From: Paralvinella palmiformis
Lineage: Eukaryota; Annelida; Polychaeta; Terebellida; Alvinellidae
Assembly: GCA_025642065.1 (NCBI GenBank)
Contig: JAODUP010000477.1
Coordinates: 1 to 64,000 of the forward strand
Direction of reading: 5' to 3'
Length of the DNA stretch: 64,000 bases
A program made the position numbers and the translations under genes. Shown here one piece after another: positions 1 through 11,543 of the stretch (position 1 is its first letter; the number at the start of each line of letters is the position of its first letter). Below the pieces are notes generated by a model, which was not told the origin of the DNA, did not search any database, and saw only the letters and a program-made list of their open reading frames with translations.

Positions 1-844
1 AATTTCTTAGCTTACCTGCTTATCCTTGGATAAATCATCACATCAAAACAGATTTTGCAGAGATTGTAGTAAACATCTATACTGCACTGGGGTGATGATA
101 TGCGAAAGAAAGTTGTTTCCGAGTATTTAGGCCGAAATACAATGTACTAGTAACTAGTCAGATCAACGTGATGGACATCTGAAGAAGTATATCCAATTCC
201 ATACATTATAGCTATAGTTCTACAGCTAATAGTTCGATAGATATTCCATAATTGTCAGTAATTAATCTTCTGTTATCTTCAGGAACAGTCTAACGTTTTT
301 ATCAAATGGTGTAGCAAATCTGATATATCTTAATAGAGCGCATCGTCAAACAATAGGTTAAATAATAATTTCCTCGCTGCTAAATTTGTAACCAGACAAT
401 TTAAATGGCCTGTATATATGTAACCATAACACTATTTTTGATAAACATATGGAGAAACAGCGTGGTTACACAAACCCAATATTCAATAATATTATTACAA
501 TAAATTTACATATATGGTAAATATAAAGGCGTGCTCAAATATTTAGACAAAATATGTCACATGCACTCCGTCACACACGCACGCAAACACACGCACACGG
601 TGAACGGAAAAAAAGAAACGAAAATGTACCAAAAAGAGTGGAACAGAAGAAATAAACAAAAATCAATGTACAGTTTCACGTAACTAAACAAGTATTACAT
701 GTTCATAAAGGATCCTAAAACTATTTCGAATATGTTCTGTAAATATTTCTCCGAAACTGGACCAACATTTGCCGAACGCATTCCTGCTCCTGAAAAATCG
801 TATGATCATTCAAGAAACATTCCATTAGTAACCAATCATTCTTT
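1..844. other. AT-rich stretch, no gene seen
   Basis: No coding region with family resemblance was found on either strand. Around 570-600 there is a short impure CA/CG-rich run. The right end leads into the LINE fragment that starts near 845. Confidence 0.6.
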
Positions 845-2311
845 ATGTCACCAACAGATCCCATTGAAATAACCCGCATCATAATGTCCCATAAACCCAA
901 GAATAGCTCTGGTCGTGGAGGCATAAATTCGAAACTCCTCAAAACTCTGAATGAATCCATATGTATTCCTATATGTACAATAATAAACAAGCCATTACAA
1001 ACAGGTGACGTACCCATGAGCATGAAGATTGCAAAGGTGATACCAATACACAAATCTAAAGATAAAACCGATTTGGGAAATTACAGGCCAATTTCCTTAT
1101 TACCTTCATTATAAAAAAATACTGTAAAAATAGTTCTTAATACTTACCTGGTAACATGTGCCAATCAGTTTGAATTCAAGCTTAAACAGGGCACTGACAT
1201 GTGTGTATTCACCCTTAAGGAAATAATTAGGTATTATATAAACCATGGCTCTCTTATGTATGTTACATTTCTAGATGCCTCCCAAGTCTTTGACCAGGTG
1301 AATCACACTGTTTTATTACGTAAATTATTATCTGCAGGTGTACCAATGTATTTACTGAGGTTAATTGCGTTTTGGATATAGTAATCAATTTTACCATGTT
1401 AGATGGGGCAATGCTTTGTTCGTTGGTTTTACTGTTTCTAATGGTGTTCGACAGGGAAGAGTGTTCTCCCCTTTATTTTTTTTACTTTATATGAATGAAC
1501 TAAGTGTTAGATTGAATCCTGCCCCAATCATCTTATGTATGCAGATGACTTGGTGGTGCTTGCGCCGTCTGTTAAGGGTCTTCAAACATTGCTTAATTTG
1601 TGCTTAACATTTGGTAAAGTTAATGATATTTTATTTAATAGGGGTAAATCTAAGCTTATGTTTTTTGATACTCTCAAATGTGGTAATCGTGCAAATATTT
1701 TGCTAGACGGCAACGCCTTGGATTATGTTAGTAATTTTAAATATTTAGGACACATCATTGATAATAAATTGAATGATGAATTGGATATGAAATCTAAAGA
1801 ATGTTGTACGGACGTAGTAATGTGTTAATACGTAAATTTAATTTTTGGTCTGCGTTTGTAAAGCACAAATAGTTTTCTGCCTATTGTAGCAATATATATT
1901 TATGTACCCTTTGGGCTCAGTATAAGGGAGCTGCCGACCGTTCCATGACTGTTGCGTATAATAATGCTTTTAGAATTATAATGGGTTTTAATAGGAGATG
2001 CAGCGCAAGTGGGATGTTTGCTGTTAGTGATGTTTAAAATTTTAGTGCTATGTATAGAAGACATATGTTTAGCCTCAAACGTAGACTTGAGTCCTCACGT
2101 AACAGTATTTTAATGCGTCTTGTTAGTTCTGACATGTACAACAGCTCAAAGCTGAAATGCCTTTGGCACAAAGAATTGTATAGTCAGAGAAATTTGGTAA
2201 TACATCTGTAATTTTACACATTTTTATTTTTATTTTTTTCATATTTTATTAAATATGGACTCGTGTTTGTATCAAATATTGATGTCTGAAATAAAGAAAT
2301 TGATTGATTGA
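845..2311 (+). mobile_element. LINE-A: decayed non-LTR retrotransposon, RT region to 3' tail
   Basis: Translated pieces in shifting frames give a non-LTR reverse transcriptase in the right order. The finger motif NYRPISLLPS lies near 1077-1106. A palm-A-like segment (FLDASQVFDQVNHT) follows near 1270, then SNGVRQG near 1437-1457 and the catalytic box YADDLVV near 1538. The thumb motif FKYLGHIID is near 1736-1762. Frameshifts around 1115, 1375 and 1535 make it non-functional. The endonuclease half is absent, as in a 5'-truncated copy. The 3' end is a short ATTG repeat (2299-2311) after an AATAAAG motif. The clade is probably within the CR1/Jockey group, but this is a judgement from motifs only. 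Confidence 0.85.
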
Positions 2312-2842
2312 GTTCATGAAAGGCTCTACAGTTGTCTATGCAAACAAGAATGCTTTCGACACTGTAGATCATGAAATAATTTTGAGTAAACTTGCCCATT
2401 ATGGTGTACGAGGTATTGCCCTGGACTGGTTCAGAAATTACTTGTGCAATAGATCACAGTCTGTGTCATACTGTGGCGCTCAATCCAGATGCTATGACGT
2501 TACCAGTAGTGTTCCACAAGGTTCCGTATTGGGACCACTCTTGTTCATCATCTATACAAACGATTTACCAAACTCGTTGTCTTACTCACAGTAAATATTA
2601 TTTGCCGATGATACGACAATATATCACACCAATCAAAGTGAAACTAACTTATGTACTGACATTGAAAATGATCTGAATGTTCTGGCCAAGTTGTTCTATG
2701 CGAACAAATTATCATTGAACGTAATAAAAACGAAACTTATTGTTTTTCGTCCGAAACATAGTGTAACAGACGGAGACATACGTATTTCCATGAAGCTGGG
2801 TGCTCATCACATCACTAGTATCAGAGGTGTAAAGTTTCTTGG

Positions 2843-2868
<26 letters not shown>
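2843..2868. repeat. (TA)n tract inside LINE-B reverse transcriptase
   Basis: Pure TA dinucleotide repeat. It sits where the region between the thumb motif and the C-terminal domain should be, and that intervening sequence is missing. Confidence 0.9.
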
Positions 2869-2874
<6 letters not shown>

Positions 2875-3607
2875 CGGCACCATACTATGGGGAGCTGCAT
2901 ATCAATATAAGTTACATAGGCTAGAAATAATTAAAAAACGATGCATACGAAATGTTTGCAATGTTTCCTACAATGAACACACAAGTCCATTGTTGAGGAA
3001 ATTAGCAATACCTAAATTAGAAGATATTTATAAATTACAGTTGTGCAAACTGATGTATTCCTGCTTACATGATAAACTATCAACCCCACTGTCCACAATG
3101 TTCTCTACAAATGCTGAAATTCACGAGCATAATACTCGACAACGATTAAGCCCACTCGTGCAAAAAAAGGCTGACGAGTAAATTCGTAAAAACATTTATT
3201 CTCCAAGGGCCCAAATTGTGGTCAAATTTGCCTCCTGAACTAATAATAAAGAATTCCATCAAATCATTTACAAATTGCCTGAAAAACACCTCATAAAACA
3301 AAACTATAATAATAAAAATTTTCATCGTCTACATTACATCACATGCCAGTTTAGCGGTCTCAGTAGTTTGGCTTGTAAACAGCGGGTTTCAAATATTGTA
3401 AAATTATCAAACTTATTATTGCATATGTTTATATTTTATAATCTACGGAACCAAGACGTGTATGGATTTTTCTTTTTACTGTAGGCACATATAGGTCTCG
3501 CCACTAAAACAGATCAAACGATCTTCGGTGTAAACCCCGAACTGCACATATGTATTGAACATTTAAACCTTATTAAATATTGTATTATTGTACAGTTTGA
3601 AATAAAT

Positions 3608-3636
3608 ATTGATTGATTGATTGATTGATTGATTGA
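3608..3636 (+). repeat. (ATTG)n 3' tail of LINE-B
   Basis: About seven ATTG units just after an AATAAA motif (3601-3606). LINE-A ends in the same kind of tail at 2299-2311, so both belong to LINEs that terminate in a tetranucleotide repeat rather than poly(A). Confidence 0.9.
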
Positions 3637-3649
3637 CCAACACAGACAC

Positions 3650-5415
3650 CTTGTTAAATAAAACCACTGAATTACGCACCTTGATATCCCTGCATCAACC
3701 AGATTAGTTTTACAGAAATTCTACCCAAAAAAACAATAATGCAGAACTAATTGAAGGATTTTTCCAGTTGAAAGGATATGATCTATTCACCAATCTAAAT
3801 GGTCGAGGAGTAGCCATGTGAAGGACTATTTTCGAGTAACTAATCTGCACTTAGAAGGACAAGAACAATTCAAGGACAATGATCAACTATTAATCGGAAC
3901 CATATACAGATCTCCAAACAGTAGTTCTGCAAAACAAAATCTTCTACAAAGCATTATTAACAAAACAACAGAAAGGAAACCAAGTCACTTCTTGCTAATG
4001 GGAGACTTTAATTACCCAGATATTAACTGGGGACTGGGTACATCTCCTCCGGATATGAGAAATGCATCCACTAGGTTTCTTGAGACACTACGTGATGCAT
4101 ATTTGCATGAGCATGTAATGTTGCCGACACATAATAGAGGCACACAAAACCCAAACATACTGGATCTTATCATTACAAATGAGAAGGGAATGATCAGTCA
4201 AATGGTACTATCAGCCCCAATTGTAAAAAGTCACCATGTCTATATAAATTTTATGTTCAACTGTTATACATCGGAACAGCCAACCCAGAAGCTCAAGCAC
4301 ATATATCACAAAGGGGACTATACGATGTCATGAGACATGAAGCAGAAAACTTGAACTGGTACTCAAACGATTACTTAGAGACGTCTTGGAATCACTTCAA
4401 ATATAACATATTAAATCTCATGGGCAAACACATCCCCAAAACCAAACAAAACCAGAGGAATAAAAGAAGCGTCCAAACTGCATGACGAAAAAAGCTGTAG
4501 AGAAGGTGAAGGACAAGAAAAAACCTTTCAGCAAATGGAGATAAACTAGAGCCGGGCATGATTACAAAATGTATGCCAGCAAGAGGAATCAATCAAAGTG
4601 CGCCTGCCGCCAAGCAGAAAAAGAGTTTGAAAAGAAACCCTCCAGAGAGGCGAAGGATAACCCCAAGACATTTTATGCACAATCAAAACTCAAGACCCGA
4701 GCTAGGATAACAGACTTGAAAACACCAGACGGAACCCTTCTTACATCACCAAAAAAGGCAAATCTCTTAAACAACTTCTTCTCATCTGTGTTTACACAGG
4801 TTGCATACGATCACATGCCAACATTCCTTGATAGGAACAGCGATGAACCAGCCCTAGATGTGTCATTCACAGTAGCAGACATTGAGAAGAAGTTGAAGAC
4901 TCTAACACCAAACAAATCTCCAGGTGCCGATGGTCTTCACCCCAAAGTTATATGTGAGCTACGGGAACATATAGCGGAACCTCTGTACCACACATTTCGG
5001 AAGTCACTAGACACTGGCGACCTTCATGATGAATGGAAGATGGGAATCATATCCCCTATATTCATGAAGGGAAACAAAAAAATGCCTTCAAATTATCGGC
5101 CAGTCACCCGAACTTCTATCCCATGCAAAATGCTGGAGCACATAGTTAGAGATATCATAATAAAGCACTTGGACTTAAATTGATTGCTGACAAGCTGTCA
5201 ATATGGTCTTGTGTTACAAAATTGTTGGATGTACTGAACCACTGGACTGATAACGATGACTCTATGGATTGCATCTATCTAGAATTTGCTACGGCCTTTG
5301 ACTCTGTTTCCCCATCAGAGGCTACTAAGGAAAGTATATGTATATGGCATCAGAGGAAAGCTTATCACTTGGGTCAAGAGCTGCATCAGTCAACTTATAG
5401 ACAGCTTGCGTAGCT
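3650..5415 (+). mobile_element. LINE-C: endonuclease plus partial RT, CR1/Jockey group
   Basis: An exonuclease-endonuclease-phosphatase domain is recognisable from about 3690 (GYDLFTNLNGRG, then LLIGTIYRSPNS at 3888-3923). It includes the catalytic-type motif LLMGDFNYPDINW (3993-4031). The last catalytic block, usually SDH, reads SHH near 4231, so the nuclease would be dead. A second block (4569-5183) gives the RT N-terminus with NKSPGADGLHPKVI and NYRPVTRTSIPCK. Palm A is AFDSVSP near 5295. A frameshift follows and the copy stops near 5415, where Gypsy gag-like sequence begins. The catalytic YADD box is absent. Confidence 0.85.
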
Positions 5416-6470
5416 TTGATATACTACTGCACGAGGCTCGACGTACTGAGATGGAAGACAAAGCTATCAATATGGAAAACCCAAAGAAGACCCTGCAACT
5501 GAAAATGACTAGCGCTGATGCTTAAGGTGACACATCAGCGTATGAAAATGGATGAAATGGCAAATGCATTGATGGACATAAAGAACTCTTCACAACGTGA
5601 CTCTTGGAGATTGAGAAATTATAACCGATGGAGATTTCGTAGTAACTCCTGGTGGAATCAGAATCAGACATGGGGTCAATTCCATTTTGTCAACTCTAAT
5701 TCCACTCAATTCCATTTGGCAAATTCCAATTCCACATCACATTTATCAATTCCAATTCAATTCCAATTCCAAATTGATCAATTCCAATTCAATTTCTTTT
5801 TTTCTGACTCTTTTTGGCCCAATACTTTTTACCATGAGTAGCTACTACGAGTACCTACTTTGAATACCTACTCCGAGTAGTTTATATTCCAAGAGAATTG
5901 TCATAGAATAAATATTTGTTCATTAAAAAATGAAATGGTAAATTAATTTGTGGATAATTATTTTGCGTGTTCTAAACATTGAATGGGGTAAATTCCTCAA
6001 TAACGATATATCTATATAGATTACAGGTATGCTATGTGGTGGTGTCACAGTGTTGTGGGCGGAGGTATCCAGACTGGTTTAAACGTTCACTTGGGGGTAC
6101 CACGTTCGGTTTGCGTATCTGATATATATATGGATCATTTTGGTTCTAGTATTTTGGTAGCACCACATGTTAGTGTAAACGTTGTAAAAATCGTAAATTA
6201 ATTAGTGGGTTAAATTTTTTGTAGGAAACTTCAATTCCAATTAAAAAACTTCAATTCCAATTCCAAAGTTTTTTTTCTCAATTCCAATTGTTTTTTTTTA
6301 AATAATCAATTGCAATTCCGGAATTGAATTGACCCATGCCTGATCAGAATAGAGGCCCATACTGTACTGTACAGTCAGCTTACAATGACCAAAGTGCACA
6401 AACTAGATGACAGGACATCTTTCACCGATGTGGTCAGGAAGGTTACAAAGCCTTACGGTTGTTGTATAGA
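5416..6470 (+). pseudogene. Gypsy gag remnant with zinc knuckle, split by a MITE
   Basis: A basic and acidic segment (LLHEARRTEMEDKAI at about 5427) runs to a tryptophan-rich patch near 5605-5660. It resumes after the MITE at 6351 and reaches RCGQEGYKALR (about 6426-6458), which resembles the second half of a CCHC nucleocapsid knuckle with the final His/Cys degraded. Removing the MITE and one copy of its 8-bp target duplication rejoins the flanks. At least one stop (TAA near 5523) is present. The gag assignment rests on position upstream of the protease and on the knuckle-like motif, so it is moderately supported. Confidence 0.6.
5665..6342. mobile_element. hAT-type MITE with perfect 8-bp target duplication
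   Basis: The element begins CAGACATGGGGTCAATTCC and ends with the imperfect inverse ending GACCCATGCCTG. It is flanked by identical 8-bp duplications, ATCAGAAT, at 5657-5664 and 6343-6350. CAG...CTG termini and 8-bp duplications are the signature of hAT transposons. Both subterminal regions are packed with AATTCC/CAATTCC repeats (5680-5795 and 6229-6330), as often seen in hAT ends. There is no transposase, so it is non-autonomous. A fragment of the same family lies at 49,932-50,150. Confidence 0.92.
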
Positions 6471-6770
6471 TTTGTCATTTCAATCGTTAAACAGGGAAAG
6501 GTCTGTTTAGCTAGTGCACCAGACTCTAAATTAAAGAGCTTGTATAAAGAGCTGATGTTTGTACCATTCGTCACAGCGCTTTTCTTTCTGCATTTCCGGA
6601 CAAAGTTGTTGAACCATTGGACGATTCCATTTGGACATATGTTAATGTTGACATTGGGATTCCTGGAGTTGTTGATTCTACCATTTGTTTACTTCTATTT
6701 ACACCAGAAACCCATTCTTGGGACTAATGTCTTGAAGCCTCTTTTAAATGCTGCTCAACGGCGGCATGGT
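6459..6770 (+). pseudogene. Gypsy aspartic protease-like remnant
   Basis: The segment ends with PILGTNVL (about 6712-6735), which resembles the ILGTNVL-type motif found at the end of Gypsy proteases and the linker into RT. Upstream residues are shifted between frames and no intact DT/SG active site can be read. The call depends mainly on this end motif and on the position between the knuckle and the RT. Confidence 0.6.
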
Positions 6771-7119
6771 ACACGTTTTCAGCAGCATGTGAGGATGCCA
6801 GATGCTTTGTATGAATCAGTTCACGCATGATCAGATGGGTATTATGCAATCTATTTCGTAGTCTATCTTGCCAGGGGGAGTATGTGTCACAGCAACCCTA
6901 GTTAAAGGTTTATGAGCTGAGTAACTTGACTGATAGGCCAATTGCTATAGCTAGTGATAGTATCCTTTGTCAAGTTCAAGAATGTCAAATTTAGTCTGCT
7001 TTGCATAAGCCATTTCACAATGGTTCTTCGTTGTCCAAATCATCTATTCCAACATTATCCGTAGTATATTGAAGCATATAATTCAACTCAGTGACTGTCA
7101 GCCTTTCTCACAGAGATTC

Positions 7120-7740
7120 CGGAAGATACCCCATTCTGTGTTTGCTAAGGTACGGAATCACATTCAGTAGCTTCTTGATGCCAATATTAGCTGTCACAGT
7201 CAAAGCCCATGGGCTTCTAATGTGGTACTAGTGAGGAAAAAAGATTCCAGTCTTCGTATATGCGTCGATTATCGCCAATTAAAATTGCGTAGGGTTAAAC
7301 ACGTATATGCTTTGCCCAGAATTGATGAATTGCTGGAAAGTCTTAGTGGTAATATTATTCAGTGTTGGACACGACGGAAGAGTTATCACCAGATGGCTAT
7401 TCAGGAAGAAGACAAGATACTTACTGCCTTTACGGTGGGGCCACTCGAGTTTTACGGAGCAGATATTTAACAATTTCACCACATGTAGTAATCGATTTTA
7501 TCAAATATATCTTAATGACATTAATGTAGCTTCTAACTATTTCCAGGAACACCTAGAGAATTTACGAAAGGTATTTGATCGTATCCATAATGCAGGTATG
7601 AAATTGTCACCTAATAAGTGACAAATTTCGTTATGTTGGACACATTGTTTTCGCAGAGGTCATTGAAGCTGATCCAGACGAAGTAAGAACAGTTCTGGGT
7701 TTTACTGGTTATTATCGGCGGTTTGTAAAGAATTATGCTA
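7120..7740 (+). pseudogene. Gypsy reverse transcriptase remnant, catalytic Asp lost
   Basis: The reading VVLVRKKDSSLRICVDYRQL (about 7219-7278) followed by YALPRIDELLESL is the classical start of the Ty3/Gypsy RT. A segment that normally holds the MPFGLxNAP motif is missing between about 7470 and 7495. The catalytic box reads YLND instead of YxDD (about 7505-7516), so one metal-binding aspartate is an asparagine. The region continues into the connection domain (FTGYYRRFVKNYAKIARPL near 7698-7755). Several frame changes are needed to follow the protein. Confidence 0.85.
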
Positions 7741-7894
7741 AGATTGCTCGCCCGCTGAATGACGTATCTCAGGAAATTGTTAAAAAGTGGAAGTCTAGGC
7801 GCAGGAAATCTCCTGGAAAACCGGCCTTATTACCTGTTAATTTAAGTGGAAATCAGCCCAACAGGGAATTTTTTAATAAACTTAAACTATATTT

Positions 7895-8170
7895 AACGAC
7901 CCCTCCTATTCTCATTCACCCTGGGTATAACAATCCGTTCATCCTGCACACAGATGGCTTAGGAGCTGTTTTATATCAGGAAGTAGATGGCAAGGAACAC
8001 GTCATTGCCTATACTTCTAGAGGCTTATCGAAAGCAGAAAGAAACTATCCAGTCCATAAATTGGAGTTCTTAGCTCTTGAATGGGAAATTGCTAAGAAAG
8101 TTTCAGACTATTTGTATGGAAACAAATTCGTTGTTTATACAGACAACAATCCACTAACATATATATATAT

Positions 8171-8219
<49 letters not shown>

Positions 8220-8340
8220 TATATACAAGCTAGGCCACAGTGGATTGTAGCTCTCAGTTCGTATGACTTTTCTCTTAGGTATTGCTGTGGGCAGTCTAAT
8301 AGTGATGCTAATCGTCTTTCCCGCTTGTCACGCGACTATG
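7895..8340 (+). pseudogene. Gypsy RNase H domain, interrupted by a TA tract
   Basis: The motifs PFILHTDGLGAVLYQ (about 7937-7980), YPVHKLEFLALEW and FVVYTDNNPLT (to 8158) match Ty3/Gypsy RNase H, including the D of HTD, the E of KLEFLAL and the D of YTDN. A 58-bp (TA)n tract follows, then the C-terminal part resumes (PQWIVALSSYDFSLRY and NSDANRLSRL). The residues expected between NPLT and the RWIAALS-type motif are missing. The stretch 8061-8795 stays open across the repeat and continues into the linker toward integrase. Confidence 0.88.
8159..8216. repeat. (TA)n tract inside Gypsy RNase H
   Basis: TA dinucleotide run with one AA interruption near 8181. It keeps the surrounding reading frame open and encodes Tyr-Ile repeats. 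Confidence 0.92.
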
Positions 8341-8699
8341 ATTTGTCCGAGAGTGAATCTAAGGTTATTCCAATGGAAAACATTCACGCCTGGTGTCAAG
8401 TTCATATTGTTCAGCCTTATATTGAAACACTTTGCATGTCGACCAATCATTTAGTTGATGAGATTGATTCACAAAGCGTTATATGTCTAAAGGATTGGAG
8501 GTGTCGGCAACGTGATGATTCTATTCTTGGCAATTTATTTGTACGTGCTGTGACTAACAAGAACAAACCAAACCCTGTAGAAATAACCTCAAAGGATGGT
8601 AAGACACTGCTTCGTGAATTTCACAAGTTGACGATTAAGCGTGGTGTATTGTATGGCGTGATGAATGACAACGGCGAAGAAATATGTCACCTAGTTTTT

Positions 8700-9420
8700 C
8701 CAAGTGCATTTCGTGAACAAGCCTTGCGTTGTGCTCGTGATGATATAGGGCATCTCCGTAGCTTTTACGAGATAGAGTATATCGGCCAAATATGACTTCT
8801 CATGTGGGTACGTACGTGTACTAGGTGTATCCATCGTAAATCACCTATTAATGACCGAGCTCCTTTAGTAAATATAGTCACCACACAACCACTTGAGTTA
8901 GTTTGCATGAACTATTGGAAACACCGAAAGGGAGTTATCAACATATATTGGTGATAACTGACCATTTCACAAAGTGTTCCACGGCCATCCCTACTGCAAA
9001 AACTAAAGTAGAAGCGTTGTTTAATGTATGTATGGTTTGTATGGGTTTCCTCAACGCTGGCACTCAGATGAGGATTTATGTAAATTGACAGGCGCACAAC
9101 AACCTCGAACTACTCCGTATCATGCAATGGGTAATGGAATTGTGGAAAGATTTAACAATACCTTGTTGAACATGTTAGGAACTCTTTAGCTGGGCCAAAA
9201 ACTGGACTGGAAATCTGTTGTTGTTCCTTTGGTAAATGCCTATAATTGTACAAGACCCGATACCACCAATTTCACACCATATGAACTTATGTTTGGAGGA
9301 AGGTCCCGACTAGCAATTGATGCGGTACTAGGATTGATTGGTGATTAACAACAATCTACAGAGTACACAGACTATATTCAAGGTCTGAAAGATAGAATTG
9401 CAGAGTAGCATATGATCTAG
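8700..9420 (+). pseudogene. Gypsy integrase remnant
   Basis: A zinc-binding-like segment (CTRCIHRKSPINDRAPL near 8817-8870) is followed by the core. The expected first catalytic D region reads LVCMNY, with asparagine in place of aspartate, near 8900. YQHILVITDHFTKCSTAIPT follows near 8938-8995. A WHSDE segment (about 9058) keeps the second aspartate but has lost the GANFES-like residues. The third motif GNGIVERFNNTLLNMLGTL retains its glutamate (9130-9186). Frames change repeatedly and TAG stops occur near 9187 and 9406, so it is dead. Confidence 0.85.
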
Positions 9421-9570
9421 GATCTAAGGCAACTAAATGTGTGCAGATAAGACAAAATTCACATTACGACAAGAGGCAGCTAGGTGCTGCTGTTCAACCT
9501 GGTGATCGGGTACTGGTGAAAGTGGTTGCAGGAATAGCCTAATCCACATATTCCGGTCTATATTATAAAT

Positions 9571-9965
9571 GGTTCCATATGAACACTCCATCGAATGTGA
9601 GCAGTATTAGTTCTGAGGACAGAAGTAACAGTGAAAGTGAATCTAGTGATGATCAGGAATATCTCATCGTGGATCACAATGACTCCATTTTGAATAATGT
9701 TGACATTCCATCCACAAATGAATCTGAGCATTCCACTGGTACATAAAGTGTAACCAATTTGGGTGCTAGAGCTGTCACTGGAGCTGTCACTGTGATACGC
9801 GATGCTGAAGTTGTGGGTAGTGTACCTGCAGTAATGGACCCTGAATCCACTGGTGTCGTTGTTGACAGAGTAGCTAACAATACCGTACAGGGTCAACCCA
9901 GGTGGCGGACACCAGTACCTACTCCACTGATAATACGTCTGTATTGCATCATTCAATTAATCTTC
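9571..9965 (+). pseudogene. Gypsy polyprotein C-terminal tail
   Basis: A serine- and acid-rich segment from about 9577 (SSISSEDRSNSESESSDD) leads to a stop at 9746. It continues in frame as ARAVTGAVTVIRDAEVVG to a basic-proline end (QPRWRTPVPTP). Position and composition fit the tail that follows integrase in Gypsy polyproteins. No chromodomain is visible. Family resemblance is weak, so placement relies on context. Confidence 0.5.
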
Positions 9966-11097
9966 AGCTTGATTTTCAAAAGACGCTTATTGTTTCATTG
10001 AAACCGTAGTAGTGTGATTAATATTTAGTGCGTTTTTATTTGTATATAAGTACCCATACCTATTTGAGAAACGTCGGAACGACACTTGCTTGAACAGAGA
10101 AGTTTATCATAAGATTGCATTTATTTGAGTTATTTCCATTGTGGTCCTGGGGAATGTCGGGACGACATTTTCTTTAACTGAGGAATTTGTAGCCGGATGA
10201 ATTGCATTAGATTGCGTTAGTTTTAGCAATTTAAGTTGTTACGCCGAATTGTACACATACTGTGTATTTCGTATTACTTGTTCGTTGTTCTTTGGTCCGT
10301 TCTGGTCACTGAAAACTGGAATTGAACAGCCTACCTGAAGAAGTTGTGACAGCTCCATCTCTAAATGCTTCCAAGGGGAAATTGGACCGACACTGGACAG
10401 CCCATCAATGTATGGTTTGACCACTAAAGAGCTCATGAACCAAAAACTGGTACAAGTAACAAAATACCTTAGATCTCACAAGTTAGCTTAAGAACTATAG
10501 TTAAAGAAAGCTATAAAGGTTTATACACCTAAGAAGTTCCTGATAAGGATAAAGTGAGTTACAGTAAGTTATAGTGAGTCACATGATTTTCCCCAGTGCG
10601 TTTTTTCGTCGAAAGTTCAATAGCACATTTGATTATTGGACTTACTGTTTGGTTTTGTGGAGGACTTCAGTTGCTATGATTCATTCTAGGGTTGGTGCAT
10701 TTCACTAAATGTTTTATGTATGGCGTGTTTCACACATTAAATATCCATCTATATGTCTTTATTGAATTATATTAACACAATTATAATCCTGATATACGTT
10801 TTATATTCATACTAGTCTTGGTAGACTGACTCGACAATTGTAATTAAACACATCAGAATTATCCTTCTGGGGTGAGCATAATAATAATGATATTTAGTAA
10901 TTAGCATACGAGTGTAATAATGGTCGTGTGCTATATTTTTATATGTGTTAGTAATGTTATTTTAATAAATAAACTTGTATTTATCTATAATGTTCAGATA
11001 TATTTTAGTATAATGTAATTATCTTTCTGAGCAGATTGGTGTGAGGTGTATATAGCTAATGAATGTATATTTGCTTTAAAATATCAATTACAACTGC
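9966..11097. other. Gypsy 3' flank and AT-rich stretch
   Basis: Two similar segments at about 10,070-10,125 and 10,155-10,210 each carry a GTCGGxACGACA mini-hairpin (TGTCG/CGACA in the second). They may be the region just before, or the start of, a 3' LTR: TGTAGCCGG at about 10,188 would be a plausible LTR start, but no matching 5' copy was found. From 10,600 to 11,097 nothing is recognised. Confidence 0.45.
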
Positions 11098-11149
11098 GTG
11101 ATCTATAATGATAGATCACTCAGTTGTGGTCATCGACTTTTGGTCATCG

Positions 11150-11542
11150 ACTGCATTATGAAGATATGTACAAAGGAGAGAAGAAATGGAATCCAGTGGA
11201 CACTAAATACGCAACTTGAAGACCTGAACTTTGCCAGCGACCTAGCACTGGTGTCCCACAGCCATCAACAGATGCAAGAGAAGACAAGTGAACTGGCAGC
11301 CATCTCTTCACGAGTGGGGTTAAATATACATAAATGCAAAACAAATATCCTCAAGGTGAATCCAGTCAGCATAGAGCCAGTCAAACTGGAAGGAAATGAA
11401 GGTATCTGGGTAGTATTATTGGTAAACATGGTGGTACAGATGCGGATATTAAGGCAATGATTGGCAAGGCTAGAGGAGCATTTATACAGTTCAAGAACAT
11501 CTGGAGCTCCAAAGAGAAAAAGAGGACGCCCCAGAAATACAT

Positions 11543-11543
<1 letters not shown>
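11150..11543 (+). mobile_element. RTE-clade LINE fragment, RT thumb region
   Basis: The translation NGIQWTLNTQLEDLNFASDL (11,188-11,247) is followed by HQQMQEKTSELAAISSRVGL and then a segment ending GKARGAFIQFKNIWSSK. This matches the FADD-to-thumb part of RTE-clade reverse transcriptases; the catalytic FADD reads FASD here. One frame change occurs near 11,400. It breaks off at a (TA)n tract (11,544-11,574). A related but longer RTE copy lies on the minus strand at 36.8-39.7 kb. Confidence 0.85.

Larger units (their letters stand above)
2311..3636 (+). mobile_element. LINE-B: 5'-truncated Jockey/CR1-like retrotransposon
   Basis: The palm region reads [20 protein letters not shown] and [20 protein letters not shown] (2345-2570), typical of CR1/Jockey-type reverse transcriptase. 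The catalytic FADD block is shifted out of frame near 2600. Downstream come a LSLNVIKTK segment (2711 on) and a KFLGI thumb motif that runs straight into a (TA)n tract at 2843-2868. After the tract the C-terminal region resumes (NTRQRLSPL near 3133). The element ends in an ATTG repeat (3608-3636). It begins exactly where the ATTG tail of LINE-A stops, so it is a truncated insertion next to or inside that tail. Confidence 0.85.
5416..9965 (+). mobile_element. Ty3/Gypsy-type LTR retrotransposon, internal region, heavily decayed
   Basis: The order gag/zinc knuckle, protease, reverse transcriptase, RNase H, integrase, C-terminal tail is preserved. This domain order is diagnostic of Ty3/Gypsy elements, since in Copia elements integrase precedes RT. 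Many frameshifts, stops and small deletions rule out activity. The left side is cut by LINE-C and a hAT MITE (5665-6342) splits the gag. A (TA)n tract replaces part of the RNase H region. I could not identify a pair of long terminal repeats; the 3' LTR, if present, lies beyond about 10,190. The separate domain entries below give the details. Confidence 0.9.

Noticed and set aside
9558..9956. 132-codon minus-strand open frame
   Set aside because: It is antisense to the Gypsy polyprotein tail, which makes sense on the plus strand.
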